Source: Polytrichum commune
Lineage: Eukaryota; Streptophyta; Polytrichopsida; Polytrichales; Polytrichaceae
Direction: 5' to 3'
Length of the DNA stretch: 64,000 nucleotides
Assembly (NCBI GenBank): GCA_950295325.1
Contig: OX485806.1
Span: forward strand, 17,918,001 to 17,982,000
The notes under the pieces were generated by a model. That model was not told where the DNA came from and did not search any database. It worked only from the letters and a program-made list of their open reading frames with translations. Position numbers and translations under genes: made by a program. Below, piece by piece: positions 11,701-22,413 of the stretch (positions are counted from its first letter, which is position 1; every line of letters starts with the position of its first letter).

Positions 11701-12680
11701 AATCTTGTCAATTTTGAATATCAAACTCCTCAAAAATTGCAAGCTCAAGCTCTCGACATGAGCTTTAACCCCTAAAGGACCGGGGGGTGTTTTAGCTTAG
11801 GTCATGTTTCCTTGATTAGCTCTTGTAGCAAGCTCAATTTCTTATTAGTGTGGGGTAATTTTCACGATCGGCACCAATGAAACTAAAGAAGACTTACATA
11901 GCTTGTTTTATGAAAAAAGATCAACAAGATCGCACAATTTCTGAGAAAATGCCACCGTTGAGAAGATTGATGGAAATTGTTCGGGCAGGGGGTACTTCGT
12001 ACTTATGCTGGAATCAGATTGCTTAGAAGTGCTCCAAAACATCTGAAATTTTTACCACGTGTAAAGAACATTATGACCCTCATGTGGAATTTTTTTCGTC
12101 AAATTCTGAGGTGTGGAAAAAAAGATATGGGACTCTGAAGTCTCCAAGCAATGAGATTGGGCCCAAAAGACTGAAAACTCAAAGAATTTGCCAAAAATCC
12201 AATCCTTCATCATTTTCTAATTGGAAAAGACCATTGGATCCATCTCGCAAAAACAGTCAGGGTCCTCTCCCCGCAAATTTGGGCTTCTTTGGAACAATCT
12301 CATCCAATTTGCACTTTTCTACAATCAAAAGCCCCCTGGGGGCCTTACGGTCCTTTAGGGATTAAGTGTAAAGGGGGCTTCAAGACTTGGCCCACTTAGG
12401 GACACATAAAATTGACTTAGGTACTAAAGAGATTCGTAAGGCCACTGCCTCATTGGTTAACATCTGGATGGGAGCTTGCCAACTCCAAGTATCAAACTCC
12501 CCATAAATTGTAGCTCTAGTATAGTGTAAAGGGCACCTTAAGGACAAGTTGGACCCACTTAAGAAAATTATAACTCAACTCAAGGTAGGTGGTGAAGTTA
12601 AGATTTGTGAGGTCATCGTTCAATGTTGTTTTGATATATCTATAATACTTAGCCCATGTGTGAGCTTTAGTTAGGGTTTT
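8780..12680. repeat. Decayed tandem array of about 320-bp units
   Basis: A recognisable phrase (GTTTGAGCTTTGGATGAAAG, then CTTGTCAACTCCAAGTATC) recurs near 8845, 9450, 9755, 10085, 10335, 10660, 11690 and 12460. Between copies lie 'GGGCACCTTAGGACTTGGGC', 'AACTTAGGTGCTAAAGT', 'TTTGTGAGGCCATCGTCTCA', 'TAGCCATGTGTGAGCATGTA' and 'AATGCTTGAAGCTAGGATAG' in fixed order. Spacing is about 250-330 bp. The same unit continues at 14400-14529 and 20484-20600 (either side of the copia element) and at 24400-24660, so the original array was much longer. I see no coding function. Confidence 0.8.
11284..11683. mobile_element. TA-duplicating MITE copy (396 bp) in the tandem array
   Basis: 11286-11681 begins CACTGAATATCATGTTTAGTG and ends CACTAAATACAATATCTAGTG, with TA on both sides (11284-11285, 11682-11683). 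Neighbouring array units read 'GCTCTCAATAGTTTGAGC' uninterrupted, so the insertion point is directly visible. Confidence 0.8.
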
Positions 12681-12689
12681 GGATATTCC

Positions 12690-14400
12690 AACAAACCAGA
12701 GAAACATCTAGCGAAAACTTGAAAAGCGATTTGTATGTCATCTAGGTGTCTCAAATAAGTTTTATGAGGATATTCACATTCATGTTATCTCGGGTTTTGG
12801 AGTTACAATTTATTTGTTTTATCATAAAGATTTCAAAATCACTCAATCACAGTATATGCATATAGTCACTCAATCTCACGTTATTTTCTTGGACAATAGT
12901 CTAGCAGTGAGTTCATTTAATTGGACTAAGTGCAATGCACAAGCATAGGCACATCCATCAACAATAGTCTTGCATAAAGTACCCCATTTGAGTCTTTTTA
13001 CCAGAGCCAAAGGCACTTTGGCGTAGTCAACATGCTCAATGAATTAGGAAATAATTTGAACTTCAATCTTTTCTCAAGTTATTACTCAATTCAAGTTTCT
13101 TTTCATGGTAAAAAATCTATAGATTGTGGCCTAGCATATTAAATTAACATTTTCCTTATGCAATTTCAGATTCAAGTTACTTAATAATCTTTAGACCTTA
13201 TTTGAATACAATCTTCTTCGTCTCTTGAATTCTTCAGTGACCTTATGTAGCCTATAGTCTGTGCATGAGAACCTTTTGGTTGTCACATATTATTGACCTT
13301 TCAACTTTCTTCTTCCCCGAACAATCTTATGGTAGCAATCAAATTAGAATTTTCCATATACTACAATGACATCCACTAGCATTTTAAGATTATTCCTATT
13401 GATACTATTCAATACATAATTACTACATGACAATAGTCTTCATTAGGACTACTCTTCAGCTCGTTCAATACCGTCCTTCGATGACATTGATGAAGGAGTC
13501 ATGTTAAATTCTCTAATCAACTATTCTTGTGATGACATTGAAGTTTGAACACTCAGATTAATCTTATGTTTGTAATCATTTGTTCATTCTCATATCAAAC
13601 AATTGCCTCTCTTCATGGGTCAACGTCATTTCATAGCAAGTTAATAGTTCACACCATCACAGTTTTAATTCTCACTATTATCTTCAATCATATTGTGCAC
13701 AAGCAATCGTTTGTGCATTCGATTGTACACACTATTTATTTTCAATTTAGGTTGATGATATAATGACTCAATCACAAAATCATTCACTTTAACATGTTAT
13801 TCTCTATGACTTGCTCACCTTAATCATGAAATGATGGTATGGCCAATACCACCATTCTAGTCCCTAGCAATTACATGCAATCACTCACACATAATGGACT
13901 GAGTGACTCCAATTAAACATAGCCAATCTAATCATCACACTGACACAAACATTACAAAGTTCCTCTCTCAAGTTTGCAACCACATAATTTTACCAAATGA
14001 TACACATACCACAGTCTCACATATAGAGATTGATCAACATAAAGTCATTGAAAAATGATCTTACAATCACATACATAGATTGTTATGCAGTTAATGGCAT
14101 GATGAATCACTCTTCATTGAACTAATTAACAAATAACCACTAGTTCTCACGACTAGAGTAAGATCATAGTAATAGGATCAATCTTTGATCCTTCACGTTC
14201 TTGACAAGATATTGGCCCTCCCAGACGGAAAAGTCAAGGTTTACGAGTTGATGGCTTGAGATGCTCTCCGAAGATTCCACACACACTCAATGTTTCTTAA
14301 TCAATGTATGTGTGTTTATAGGGTGGTAACCCTTCCTATCAGACCATATTGTCATGAGACATTTCTTTCTCTATCTCCTAGGCCATGGCCGGATTTGGCA
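12690..14400. other. No gene recognised
   Basis: AT-rich sequence without a long open frame, tandem structure or partner repeat that I could identify. Confidence 0.4.
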
Positions 14401-14529
14401 CATGTTAATTAAATTTCTAATTCCTCAACTATTGTAAGTTAGAGCTCTTAACTCAAGCTCTAGTGTAAACGATGCTTCAAGGACTTGGATTCCCCAAGGA
14501 AAACATACATAAACTTAGGTGCCACTAAG

Positions 14530-14849
14530 TGAAGCAAGAATGCAGAGATTACACAAGTATCTGTGTATGTGAGAAATGCAATGGAAATGAAAATTTACTT
14601 CTATTTGTTCTATCTCTATTACATCCTACGGAGTACACTCCTGTGCCTGATGCTTCTATTCTGATCTGTCTAGCATTGCCATGTCTGCGGCGTACTAACC
14701 CTGACACACTACGTAGACGACGTCTACAGTTCCTTTTCTATCTCTATTTGTACTCTTTCCTGTAAGAGTCTAGAAGGTTCCTCTAGTTGTTTGATGGAAT
14801 TCATCCAGGTGGATGACAATGAGCGTATGCTTTCATTGTTCATCCATTA
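14530..14849 (-). repeat. Copia 3' LTR (left copy)
   Basis: 320 bp, near-identical to 20164-20483. The left edge TGAAGCAAG abuts the CTAAG target duplication. The right edge CATCCATTA abuts the polypurine tract. Confidence 0.93.
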
Positions 14850-14858
14850 CTCCCACTC
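14850..14858 (-). other. Polypurine tract
   Basis: On the minus strand GAGTGGGAG lies immediately upstream of the 3' LTR. This is the expected position of the plus-strand primer, and it supports the LTR boundary at 14849/14850. Confidence 0.7.
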
Positions 14859-15144
14859 GCGCATTTGTCATCCACCAAGTCCTAACTCTAGTTGTCTTCT
14901 GGTCTAGTTCTTTTAGCCCTAATTTTAACCCTAAACTAAAGTCCCTTGATTGCATGTGCAATCGGATTAAATCCTATATGGGCAATGATGGCCCTGTGTG
15001 GATGATCGGATCGCTATGATCATTTCATGGTATGTCCATTGCTTTTCATCATAGCTCGGTATGGCAGTGTGGCTGTCTTCTCAGAGCTCTCTTGCTTAGA
15101 AGTTTTCGTTTGTTCATTCGTGACGTTCTTCATAGCTTCTCTGC

Positions 15145-15330
15145 TTGTGCGCCTCTCGCACTTCTCAGGGCTCCTTCTCATTCTCCTTCCTTTGGTCTCC
15201 TGTGCTCAGTAGGGGTTCCTTCGTGTTCGCTTCATCTCTATTGCACGTGCGCCTCTTGCGCTTCTCAGGGCTTTCTTCTCTTAATCTGGATCTCCTTCCG
15301 CCTCTTGTGCTCAGTAAAGGTTACTTCGTG
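15145..15330. repeat. Direct duplication in the copia 3' non-coding region
   Basis: GTGCGCCTCTCGCACTTCTC (15145 on) recurs as GTGCGCCTCTTGCGCTTCTC (about 15249), each followed by CAGGGCT and later 'TGTGCTCAGTA..GGTT'. The segment lies between the end of pol and the 3' LTR and keeps a spurious long plus-strand frame open. Confidence 0.65.
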
Positions 15331-15632
15331 TGTGCGCTCCTGATGTCCAGATCTGCACAACTTTTGTGCCTTTTGTGTTCTTCTTCATCTCTCTTAGTCG
15401 TTTTTTGCAATATGTGTTTTTTGATAATGCTTTACTTTGCTACTAATTGCTTGCTGTGTTTTCTATCCTATTCTATTTGCTTGACTCTTCGTGTCTTACT
15501 AATCCTGCTTCTTGTGTTGTTGCTAATCTGCGATTACGTTTCTATTTTGCTATCAATTTGCTCACTGTACCTTGTGGCTAACCTGTTCTACCTACTTGTC
15601 TTTTCTGGTTCTACTAATCCTGCTTGTTGTTG

Positions 15633-18600
15633 CTAATCTGCGATAACGTCTGTATCTACTCTCCCACTCGTTAGAGGCAGATGAGCAACGAGGCCTTGCA
15701 AAGAACGAAGATGTTGAAATGATTCTCGGGTGAGAGCTTTGGTAAGGAGATCTGCTAATTGTTGTTTAGTATGAATGTAGAAAACATCAATTTCTTTGCG
15801 ATCATACTTCTCTCTAATCAGGTAATACTTAGTTTCAATGAGTTTCGTTCGTTTGTGAAACTTGGGGTTCTTGACTAACTGTATTGCACCCTGGTTGTCA
15901 GAGAAGATGGGGGTGGGTACCTGAGAGGGAAAGCCGAGGCTTTGAAGAAGGCGGCGAAGCCAAATAGCTTCTTTTACGGACTCTGCCATAGCCACAAATT
16001 CAGCCTCCGTGGTGGAGTCTGCTGTGCAGCCTTGGCGTTTGCTGCACCAGGCAATGGCGCCGTTCGCAAGGAGGAAAAGATAACCTGTGCGGGATTTGCG
16101 GTCGTCGTGGTCGCCGGCGTAATCCGCGTCGCAGTAGCCTCAAAGGGTGAGGTCAGATGGTTTGCCGAAGTAGGAGATGCCCATAGTTACTGTGCCGGAG
16201 AGATATCGAAAGATCCTCTTTACGGCTGTCCAGTGGGAGTTCCGGGGTTTAACTCTACTGACTGCAAAAGCAATGTCCAGTCTGGTGAGGACCATTGCGT
16301 ACATCAGACATCCAACGGCTTCGCGGTAAGGTATGGTTGATGAAAGGGTGAGGTCATCATCTCCCAAGGATTCTTGAAGGGGCATGTGAGAGTCTGCTGG
16401 AGTCGAGATAGTGTTTGCTTGGTCAAGATTGAAGCGCTGTAGGATGTCCGTTATGTAACGGGTTTGATTAACATGGATAGTGTGGGTGATGGGGTTGTGG
16501 TGAACCTGAAATCCCACGTAATAATCCATTGGCCCGTGGGTTACCTTGAACATACTTTGGAGATGTGTGATGACGGCGTCTAGATCTTGTGCAGTGGAGG
16601 CACAAACAATGCCGTCGTCGACAAAGATGCCAACGATGAGATCGACAGTGTTTCCAGGTTTGAGGCGATAATACACACAGGTATCAGCATCACTGGTAAT
16701 GAGATCATGGAGTTTTAAGAAAGAATCAAAGGTATGATTCCAAAGACGTCCTGAATGATTTAATCCATAGATGCTTTTGAGGAGTTCGCAGACATGAGAA
16801 GGGTTTTTGAGGGTGAATGAAACCTTCAGGTTGCTGCATGTAGATCTTAGTAGTAAGATCACTGTTGAGGTAGGCTGTTCCAATATCGAACTGGCGCATC
16901 TTCATCCGCAAGACAACAACAATTGCAAAAAGGACTCGAACCGAGTCATGCTTGATGACGGGGCTGAAAGTTTCGTCGTAGTCTACGCCGTGCACTTGAC
17001 TGTAGCCCTTGGCAACAAGACGGGCTTTGTATTTGTCAATGGTTCCATTTGATGTGTACTTGATGCGGTAGACCCATTTGCATTGGATGATGTGGCGACC
17101 AGGTGGAGATGGAACGAGGATCTAGGTGTGGTTGTCCATTAACGAGTCATACTCTTTCTCCATTGTTGTTTGCCAGTAGGCGGCTTGTGGTGACATTGTG
17201 GCCTGCTTGTAAGTTGCTGGTTCTCGATAACTTTCGGCAGTATGAATCATATTTGCATATGATGTGGAGGAATGAGAAGGTATTGACTCGATGGGATTGG
17301 AAGCAGAGTAAATATCGGTGAGAGAGCGATATTTGGGATGTGCTGGTTCCTCGAAAATTTGAGGAGGAACAGGGGAGGAGAAAAGGGAATTTTCTGCAGC
17401 TGTATTGGTAGCTGTATTGGGATCGGAAGAAAGAGTTTGAGGGGGATCTTGAGGGGGGGGAGTATTTTGAGGGGGGGAAGTTTCTGAAAGTCTGTCATCG
17501 AAAGAGGGAGTGGAATCAGTAGGATTAGGGGCTCCCACTGAAGCAGAAGAGTGTAGCAAGGAAGAGGTGGGAGCCAAATTGTGGAAGGAAGTCATTGTAC
17601 TAACAAGAAGAGGGGTGGGGATTGGGACAGAGGAAGGTTGATTGGATGGGAAGAGAGCGGGAGAATATCCAGTAACTTCATCAAAGATGACATCGGAGCT
17701 TTCAGACACACGGTCAGTAAGCGGATGCTAGAATCGCCATCCTTTGCTTGTAGTACTATAACCAACAAAGATGACCTGCTTTCCATTGGATTGAAATTTG
17801 GTTCGAAGGGATTTGTCAATGAAAATGTAAGCTAGTGTGCCAAATGTTCTGTAATGAGACACAGTAGGTTTTGTCTTGAACCAAAGTTCAAAAGGTGTGA
17901 TGTAACCAACCTGTCGATTTATTGTGCGATTCAGGAGGTAAACAGCAGTGTGGACAGCTTCGGCCCAGAGCTTGAGTGGCAGAGTGTGGAGATGAAGCAT
18001 GCTCCGAGCGGCTTCGCAGATTGTGCGGTTGTCTCTTTCAACGTAGCCGTTCTGCTGTGGAGTATATGGCGTGCTGTTTTCACGGTCGATTCCTTCTTGT
18101 TCGAGTAGTAAGTCAAACTCTGTGCTGCAGAATTCGCCTCCACGATTTGTTCGAAATGTCTTTGTGCGGTTCCCTGTGGTACGCTCAATGTAGCGTAGAA
18201 CCTTTAAAAGGAATCGAATAGCCTCTCCTTTAGTTTTCAGGAACTTGATGAACCTGTAGGATGTGCAGTCATCCTTGATGAGGAGATAGTAGTAGGTGCC
18301 TCCGAGAGAGGCTTGAGACATCTTTCCACAGAGATCAGCGTGTAATAACTCTCCAGGGATCTTGGATCTTTCTTTGGAGGTATCAACTGGATAAGTTGCT
18401 TTATGTTGTTTTCCCAATGCGCATCCTCGGCAAACGTTTGGAAGCTTACCAGTGGAATCAATGGTAAAATCCTGCAGACTTTGATGCACGCTCATGTTCT
18501 TGATGACTTGAGGATTCACGTGTCCCATGCGATTATGCCAGAGAGTAAGAGCGTCAGCACTGTGAGTTGTGGTGGCAAGAGCTGTAGATGTTGATTCCAG

Positions 18601-20046
18601 TTCTGAGATGCTGTTTGTGTTGCTTACACTGGTAGTTGTGAGAGCAGTAGATGACTCTTGTGCTGGTACTAAACTTGTCTCCAATGAAGATGGTGGGATA
18701 GGATTAATGGAGAGTCTATACAGTGTACCAATTTGAACGCCTTCCATTACTTTCGGTCCTTTGCCTAAGTCTTGGTATAAGGCACATTTCTTTCCAAGAG
18801 TTTGAAAAGACAATCCGGCTTTCGATGCAAGACCAATGGAGAAGAGGTTGCGGCGTAACTCAGGTATATACAATACCTTTTGTAAGACCCCTTTCTTGTT
18901 AACTCCGTCAACTGTTCTTGTGATGATGATATCACTGATGCCCAATACCCAGAGGTTTCTGTCATCTGCAACAACTACTGACCATGTATCGGATGGGATA
19001 GGCTTAAAAGTTGTAAACCAGTTGCGATGTTCAGTCATGTGCTCTGTAGCACCTGAATCTGCAAACCAAGCTTTCTTGTCCAGACTAACGCTATAAGCAT
19101 GTGATTGTTTGCTTATAACTGCAAAGGCAAACGAATTGTTCTCTGAATCAGAATGAGAGTTACTGGAATCAGAATTAACCTGTTCAGTAGCTGCAACACA
19201 GGCCTCACTGCGATGACCTCGGACATGTTTCTGATGTTGATTAGAACGCCCTTTGGAGTTGTTTGAGTGCTTGGTTTTCTCTTGGCGAGGGTGAGGGCAT
19301 TCAGCTGTCCAGTGATCCAACTCCCCGCAGTTGTAGCACCTTGTTCGGCTTTTCAGTTCTTTGATGTAGGTCTTCGCATTCTCATGGCTGTGCTTCTTTG
19401 TGTTGTGCGAGGATGCTCTGCTGGAGCGAGTGAAGAAGGCGGAATCTCTTGCTGTGTCACCGCTCTGTTTTGTCAAGATGTGTTCGAGTTGGAGCAGTCT
19501 GATCTTGAGATTCGGGATAGTCTGCTGCTCCTCGGGAACATTTGCCCAAGCTGTAATGACACTGTTGTAGTTAGCAGGTAAAGTGCCCATAATTTTTGTT
19601 ATTATCATGTCCTCACTTAGTGGTTTTCCTAGATCTTTGAGAAGATTACCTATGCTGATAATCTTGGTAATGTGGGTGCTTATATCATCACCCATGGTCA
19701 TTTTATATTCAAAGAAACTGTTCTGGATGGACTGGATGTTTTCTTTTGACCTTCTTTGGTAGAATGAACATAGTGAATGCCACATCTCAGCTGAGGTTTC
19801 ACAGTTTACCAGACTTTCAAGAATGTTCATAGTGACTGACGATCCTATCATTGTCTTTGCCAGATCATCACGTTCAGCCCATGCTGCTCGTTCAGGCTCC
19901 GGAGCATCCGCATCCGGCTTGGGAAGCGAGCCATTGACAATGGACTTAACTTTCTTTGTAGAAAAGCAAAGCTCCATGTAGAATTTCCATACAGGAAATT
20001 TAGTTCCATCAAAGACCCTGATATATTCAGAATCCTTTTTCTCCAT
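15633..20046 (-). pseudogene. Copia gag-pol polyprotein, broken by stops and a frameshift
   Basis: Translation begins at ATG 20046. The first 772 codons hold a gag domain, zinc knuckle CYNCGELDHWTAEC (residues 237-250), protease DSG (330-332), and integrase HHCC (H504, H509, C539, C542) with D571 and E670. The second integrase acidic residue is replaced: position 634 reads TNRGGEF where the family has a D. An amber stop at 17728-17730 and another at 17122-17124 lie in the same frame. Reverse transcriptase follows (QFDIGTAYLNSDL, then FVDD near 16640). It is split by a one-base shift in an A-run near 16815. A TGA at 16140-16142 precedes RNase H ([21 protein letters not shown]). Domain order shows Ty1/copia. 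These lesions predict no autonomous activity. Confidence 0.93.
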
Positions 20047-20148
20047 GTTCTTTAGTCAGAAAAGAACAATAACTCTTTACAGAATTTGTGATAGACAAGA
20101 TAGACAAGATAGTCAAAGAAAATTCAAGCAAATGCGTATTTCTCTCAC

Positions 20149-20163
20149 GGTGGGCCCATAACC
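20149..20163 (-). other. Primer-binding site matching the initiator tRNA-Met anticodon arm
   Basis: Directly inside the 5' LTR the plus strand reads GGTGGGCCCATAACC. As I remember plant initiator tRNA-Met, this is its anticodon stem-loop, including CAU. The retroelement RNA would therefore pair with the 3' end of a 5' half-tRNA, as described for Drosophila copia, and not with the usual 3' acceptor end (TGGTATCAGAGC). Confidence 0.75.
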
Positions 20164-20483
20164 TGAAGCAAGAATGCAAAGATTACACAAGTATCTGTGT
20201 ATGTGAGAAATGCAATGGAAATGAAATTTTACTTCTATTTGTTCTATCTCTATTACATCCTACGGAGTACACTCCTGTGCCTGATGCTTCTATTCTGATC
20301 TGTCTAGCATTGCCATGTCTGCGGCGTACTAACCCTGACACACTACGTAGACGACGTCTACAGTTCCTTTTCTATCTCTATTTGTACTCTTTCCTGTAAG
20401 AGTCTAGAAGGTTCCTCTAGTTGTTTGATGGAATTCATCCAGGTGGATGACAATGAGCGTATGCTTTCATTGTTCATCCATTA
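20164..20483 (-). repeat. Copia 5' LTR (right copy)
   Basis: 320 bp. It differs from the left LTR at about two bases (GCAAAGATT versus GCAGAGATT; GAAATTTTACT versus GAAAATTTACT). It is followed by the CTAAG duplication at 20484-20488. Confidence 0.93.
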
Positions 20484-20488
20484 CTAAG

Positions 20489-21105
20489 TTGAAATTTGTG
20501 AGGCCACAATCTCATTGCCATTTGATAAGTATAGTACCCATGCATGTGTGAGTGTGTTCACTAAAGAAATGCTTGAACCTCTCCTCTTAATATTTAGGGT
20601 TGGTTTAGACTATAGTGAAGAAGTGTATTGGTTAAGAAGTTTAGGGGAATGGAGTCATATGATTGGCTACAAAGTTCACATGAATATGACTAGGAGAGGG
20701 TGAAACTAAGATTCAAGTAAGTATCAACAGAATATTTGTTTAAAATTAATTATGCATATGAGAGTGTTTTGCATAGTTGAGACATGCACACACAAAACAA
20801 TTTACTTGAAGGAAGAAACTAGAAGAATATGAAAACAATCCCAATTCTACATACTTTGCGAAACAAGATGATTGAATATTCCCTTTATATGTGTATTTTT
20901 TAACCAATGACACAATGTGCGTGCAACTAACACATGTTGTAACAAGAGATGCAATCCACATCTAAGAGTAGTTGCTGTCATTTATACAATAGAGTCCAAT
21001 GATAGAAGTGCACATATAAAATTTCATTTTGTCCAAAACTCATGAATAACTATAGATTTACGCAAAACATAGTTATGCTCAATTCTAAGGATTTGAGGGT
21101 CTATA
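20489..21105. other. Tandem-array remnant (to about 20600), then no gene recognised
   Basis: 20484-20600 continues the 320-bp array unit interrupted by the copia element ('TTTGTGAGGCCACAATCTCA', 'AAATGCTTGAA'). The remainder carries no recognisable feature. Confidence 0.5.
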
Positions 21106-22413
21106 AAGGTTAATATGAAGATGGTAGAACCGTGAGGCTCTATCATTTCTTATGAAAGACTATAACTGAAGTTGTCCACTTTCCTCATGCGAGTCCATGA
21201 CCATTTACTATACCTATAACTAGAGTTTTATTGGATTTTGTGCACCTTCTTCTCAAATGCGGGTCAAAGACTGAAGCTACTCATTTATCAGTTGAAATGT
21301 AAAAATAACTAATCAACAACCACCAAAATAACTATAGTTAACTAGATATAGTTAACTATAGTCCACATTATATAAGGAAAGAGTGGAACCGTGAGGCTCT
21401 GTCCTTTACTATGAAAGACTACAACTATAAATGTCCACTTTCCTCATGATAGTCCATGGCTATTTACTATACATGTAACCAAATCTTTATTGGATTTTGT
21501 GCACCTTCTTCTCAAATGTGGGTCAAGGACTAAAGCTACTCGTTTATCACTTGCAAATTTTAAAATAAATAATTTTAAAATACCAAAATAACTATAGTTA
21601 ATTAAGTTTTTTTCAATACATTTTAGGGAGCAACTATAGATAACTAGATATGTATAATTATATTTCACACCTACATTAAATAAAATGGACCAAAAATATC
21701 AGGAACAAGTAACGTCCAAGTGTGAACGCAAAGTGGTTAGGAAATTTTCTCTTGAAACAAAGAAGTCGATGCATAGTCTATGTCCTACAAACAAGGCCAA
21801 TAAACCTAGGGTTGATTGATGTTATGAAAGTTGTACAAAATAAGTAGAAGCAAATAGTGCAATTTTGATACAATTTTTAAATATGATTTGAGATACAACT
21901 TAGGTTTGACTATGACTATGACTATATATATATATATCATCGAACCTACGCAAAGATCTATTGACTTTGTTGGCTCTGTTTGTTGGACAAAGACTATGCA
22001 TTGATTTTTTTGTTTCAAGAGCAAATTTTTAACCACTTTGCGTTCACACTTGGACGTTACTTGTTCTTTCTACTTTTGGTATATGTTATTTAACGTGGAT
22101 TGTGAAAGCTTGCATACCTTGGACAACTAACCAAGTAATTCATTTATTAGTTAACTAGTTGCCTTTTGTAACTATAATTGTTTGCGATTTGACCTGCCAA
22201 AAAATGTAGTTAACGATAGTTATTCTAAAATGTAGTTAACTATAGTTATATATATCTAGTTAATTATAGTTGTTCCCTAAAATATACTGAAATTTTTTTT
22301 TTGACTATAGTTGGTTATAGGTATACTAAATAGCCATGGACTGGCATGAGCATAGTGTACAACTACAATTGTAGTCTTTCATAAGAAAGGACAGAGCCTC
22401 ATAGTTCTACCGT
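21106..22413. repeat. Large foldback: tandemly repeated arm plus long inverted repeat
   Basis: Inner stem: 21685-21800 (GTAACGTCCAAGTGTGAACG, AAAGTGGTTA, ATGCATAGTC) is the imperfect reverse complement of about 21950-22085. Outer stem: the motif GAACCGTGAGGCTCT...GAAAGACTA occurs as a direct duplicate at about 21125-21345 and 21384-21600, and inverted at about 22320-22413. Copies of 'AACTATAGTTAACTA' punctuate the arms. The loop contains a short (TA)n. It resembles a foldback or MITE complex, and a transcript would be almost entirely double-stranded. Confidence 0.7.

Larger units (their letters stand above)
14530..20483 (-). mobile_element. Full-length Ty1/copia LTR retrotransposon, 5,954 bp
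   Basis: Two 320-bp direct LTRs flank a minus-strand gag-pol region in copia order (gag, protease, integrase, reverse transcriptase, RNase H). The 5-bp target duplication CTAAG is at 14525-14529 and 20484-20488. The flanks rejoin into one unit of the 320-bp tandem array (AGGTGC-CTAAG-TTGAAATTTG), confirming the insertion. The LTRs differ at only about two positions by eye, indicating a recent insertion. Read in the sense direction the LTR starts TA and ends CA (TAATGGATG ... TTGCTTCA), a non-TG start. The primer site matches the initiator tRNA-Met anticodon arm. The coding region is broken (see the gag-pol entry), so the element cannot move on its own as read here. Confidence 0.95.

Noticed and set aside
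15032-15636. Long hydrophobic plus-strand frames (103 and 163 codons)
   Set aside because: They lie antisense in the 3' non-coding part of the copia element, kept open by a direct duplication and T-rich composition; no family resemblance.
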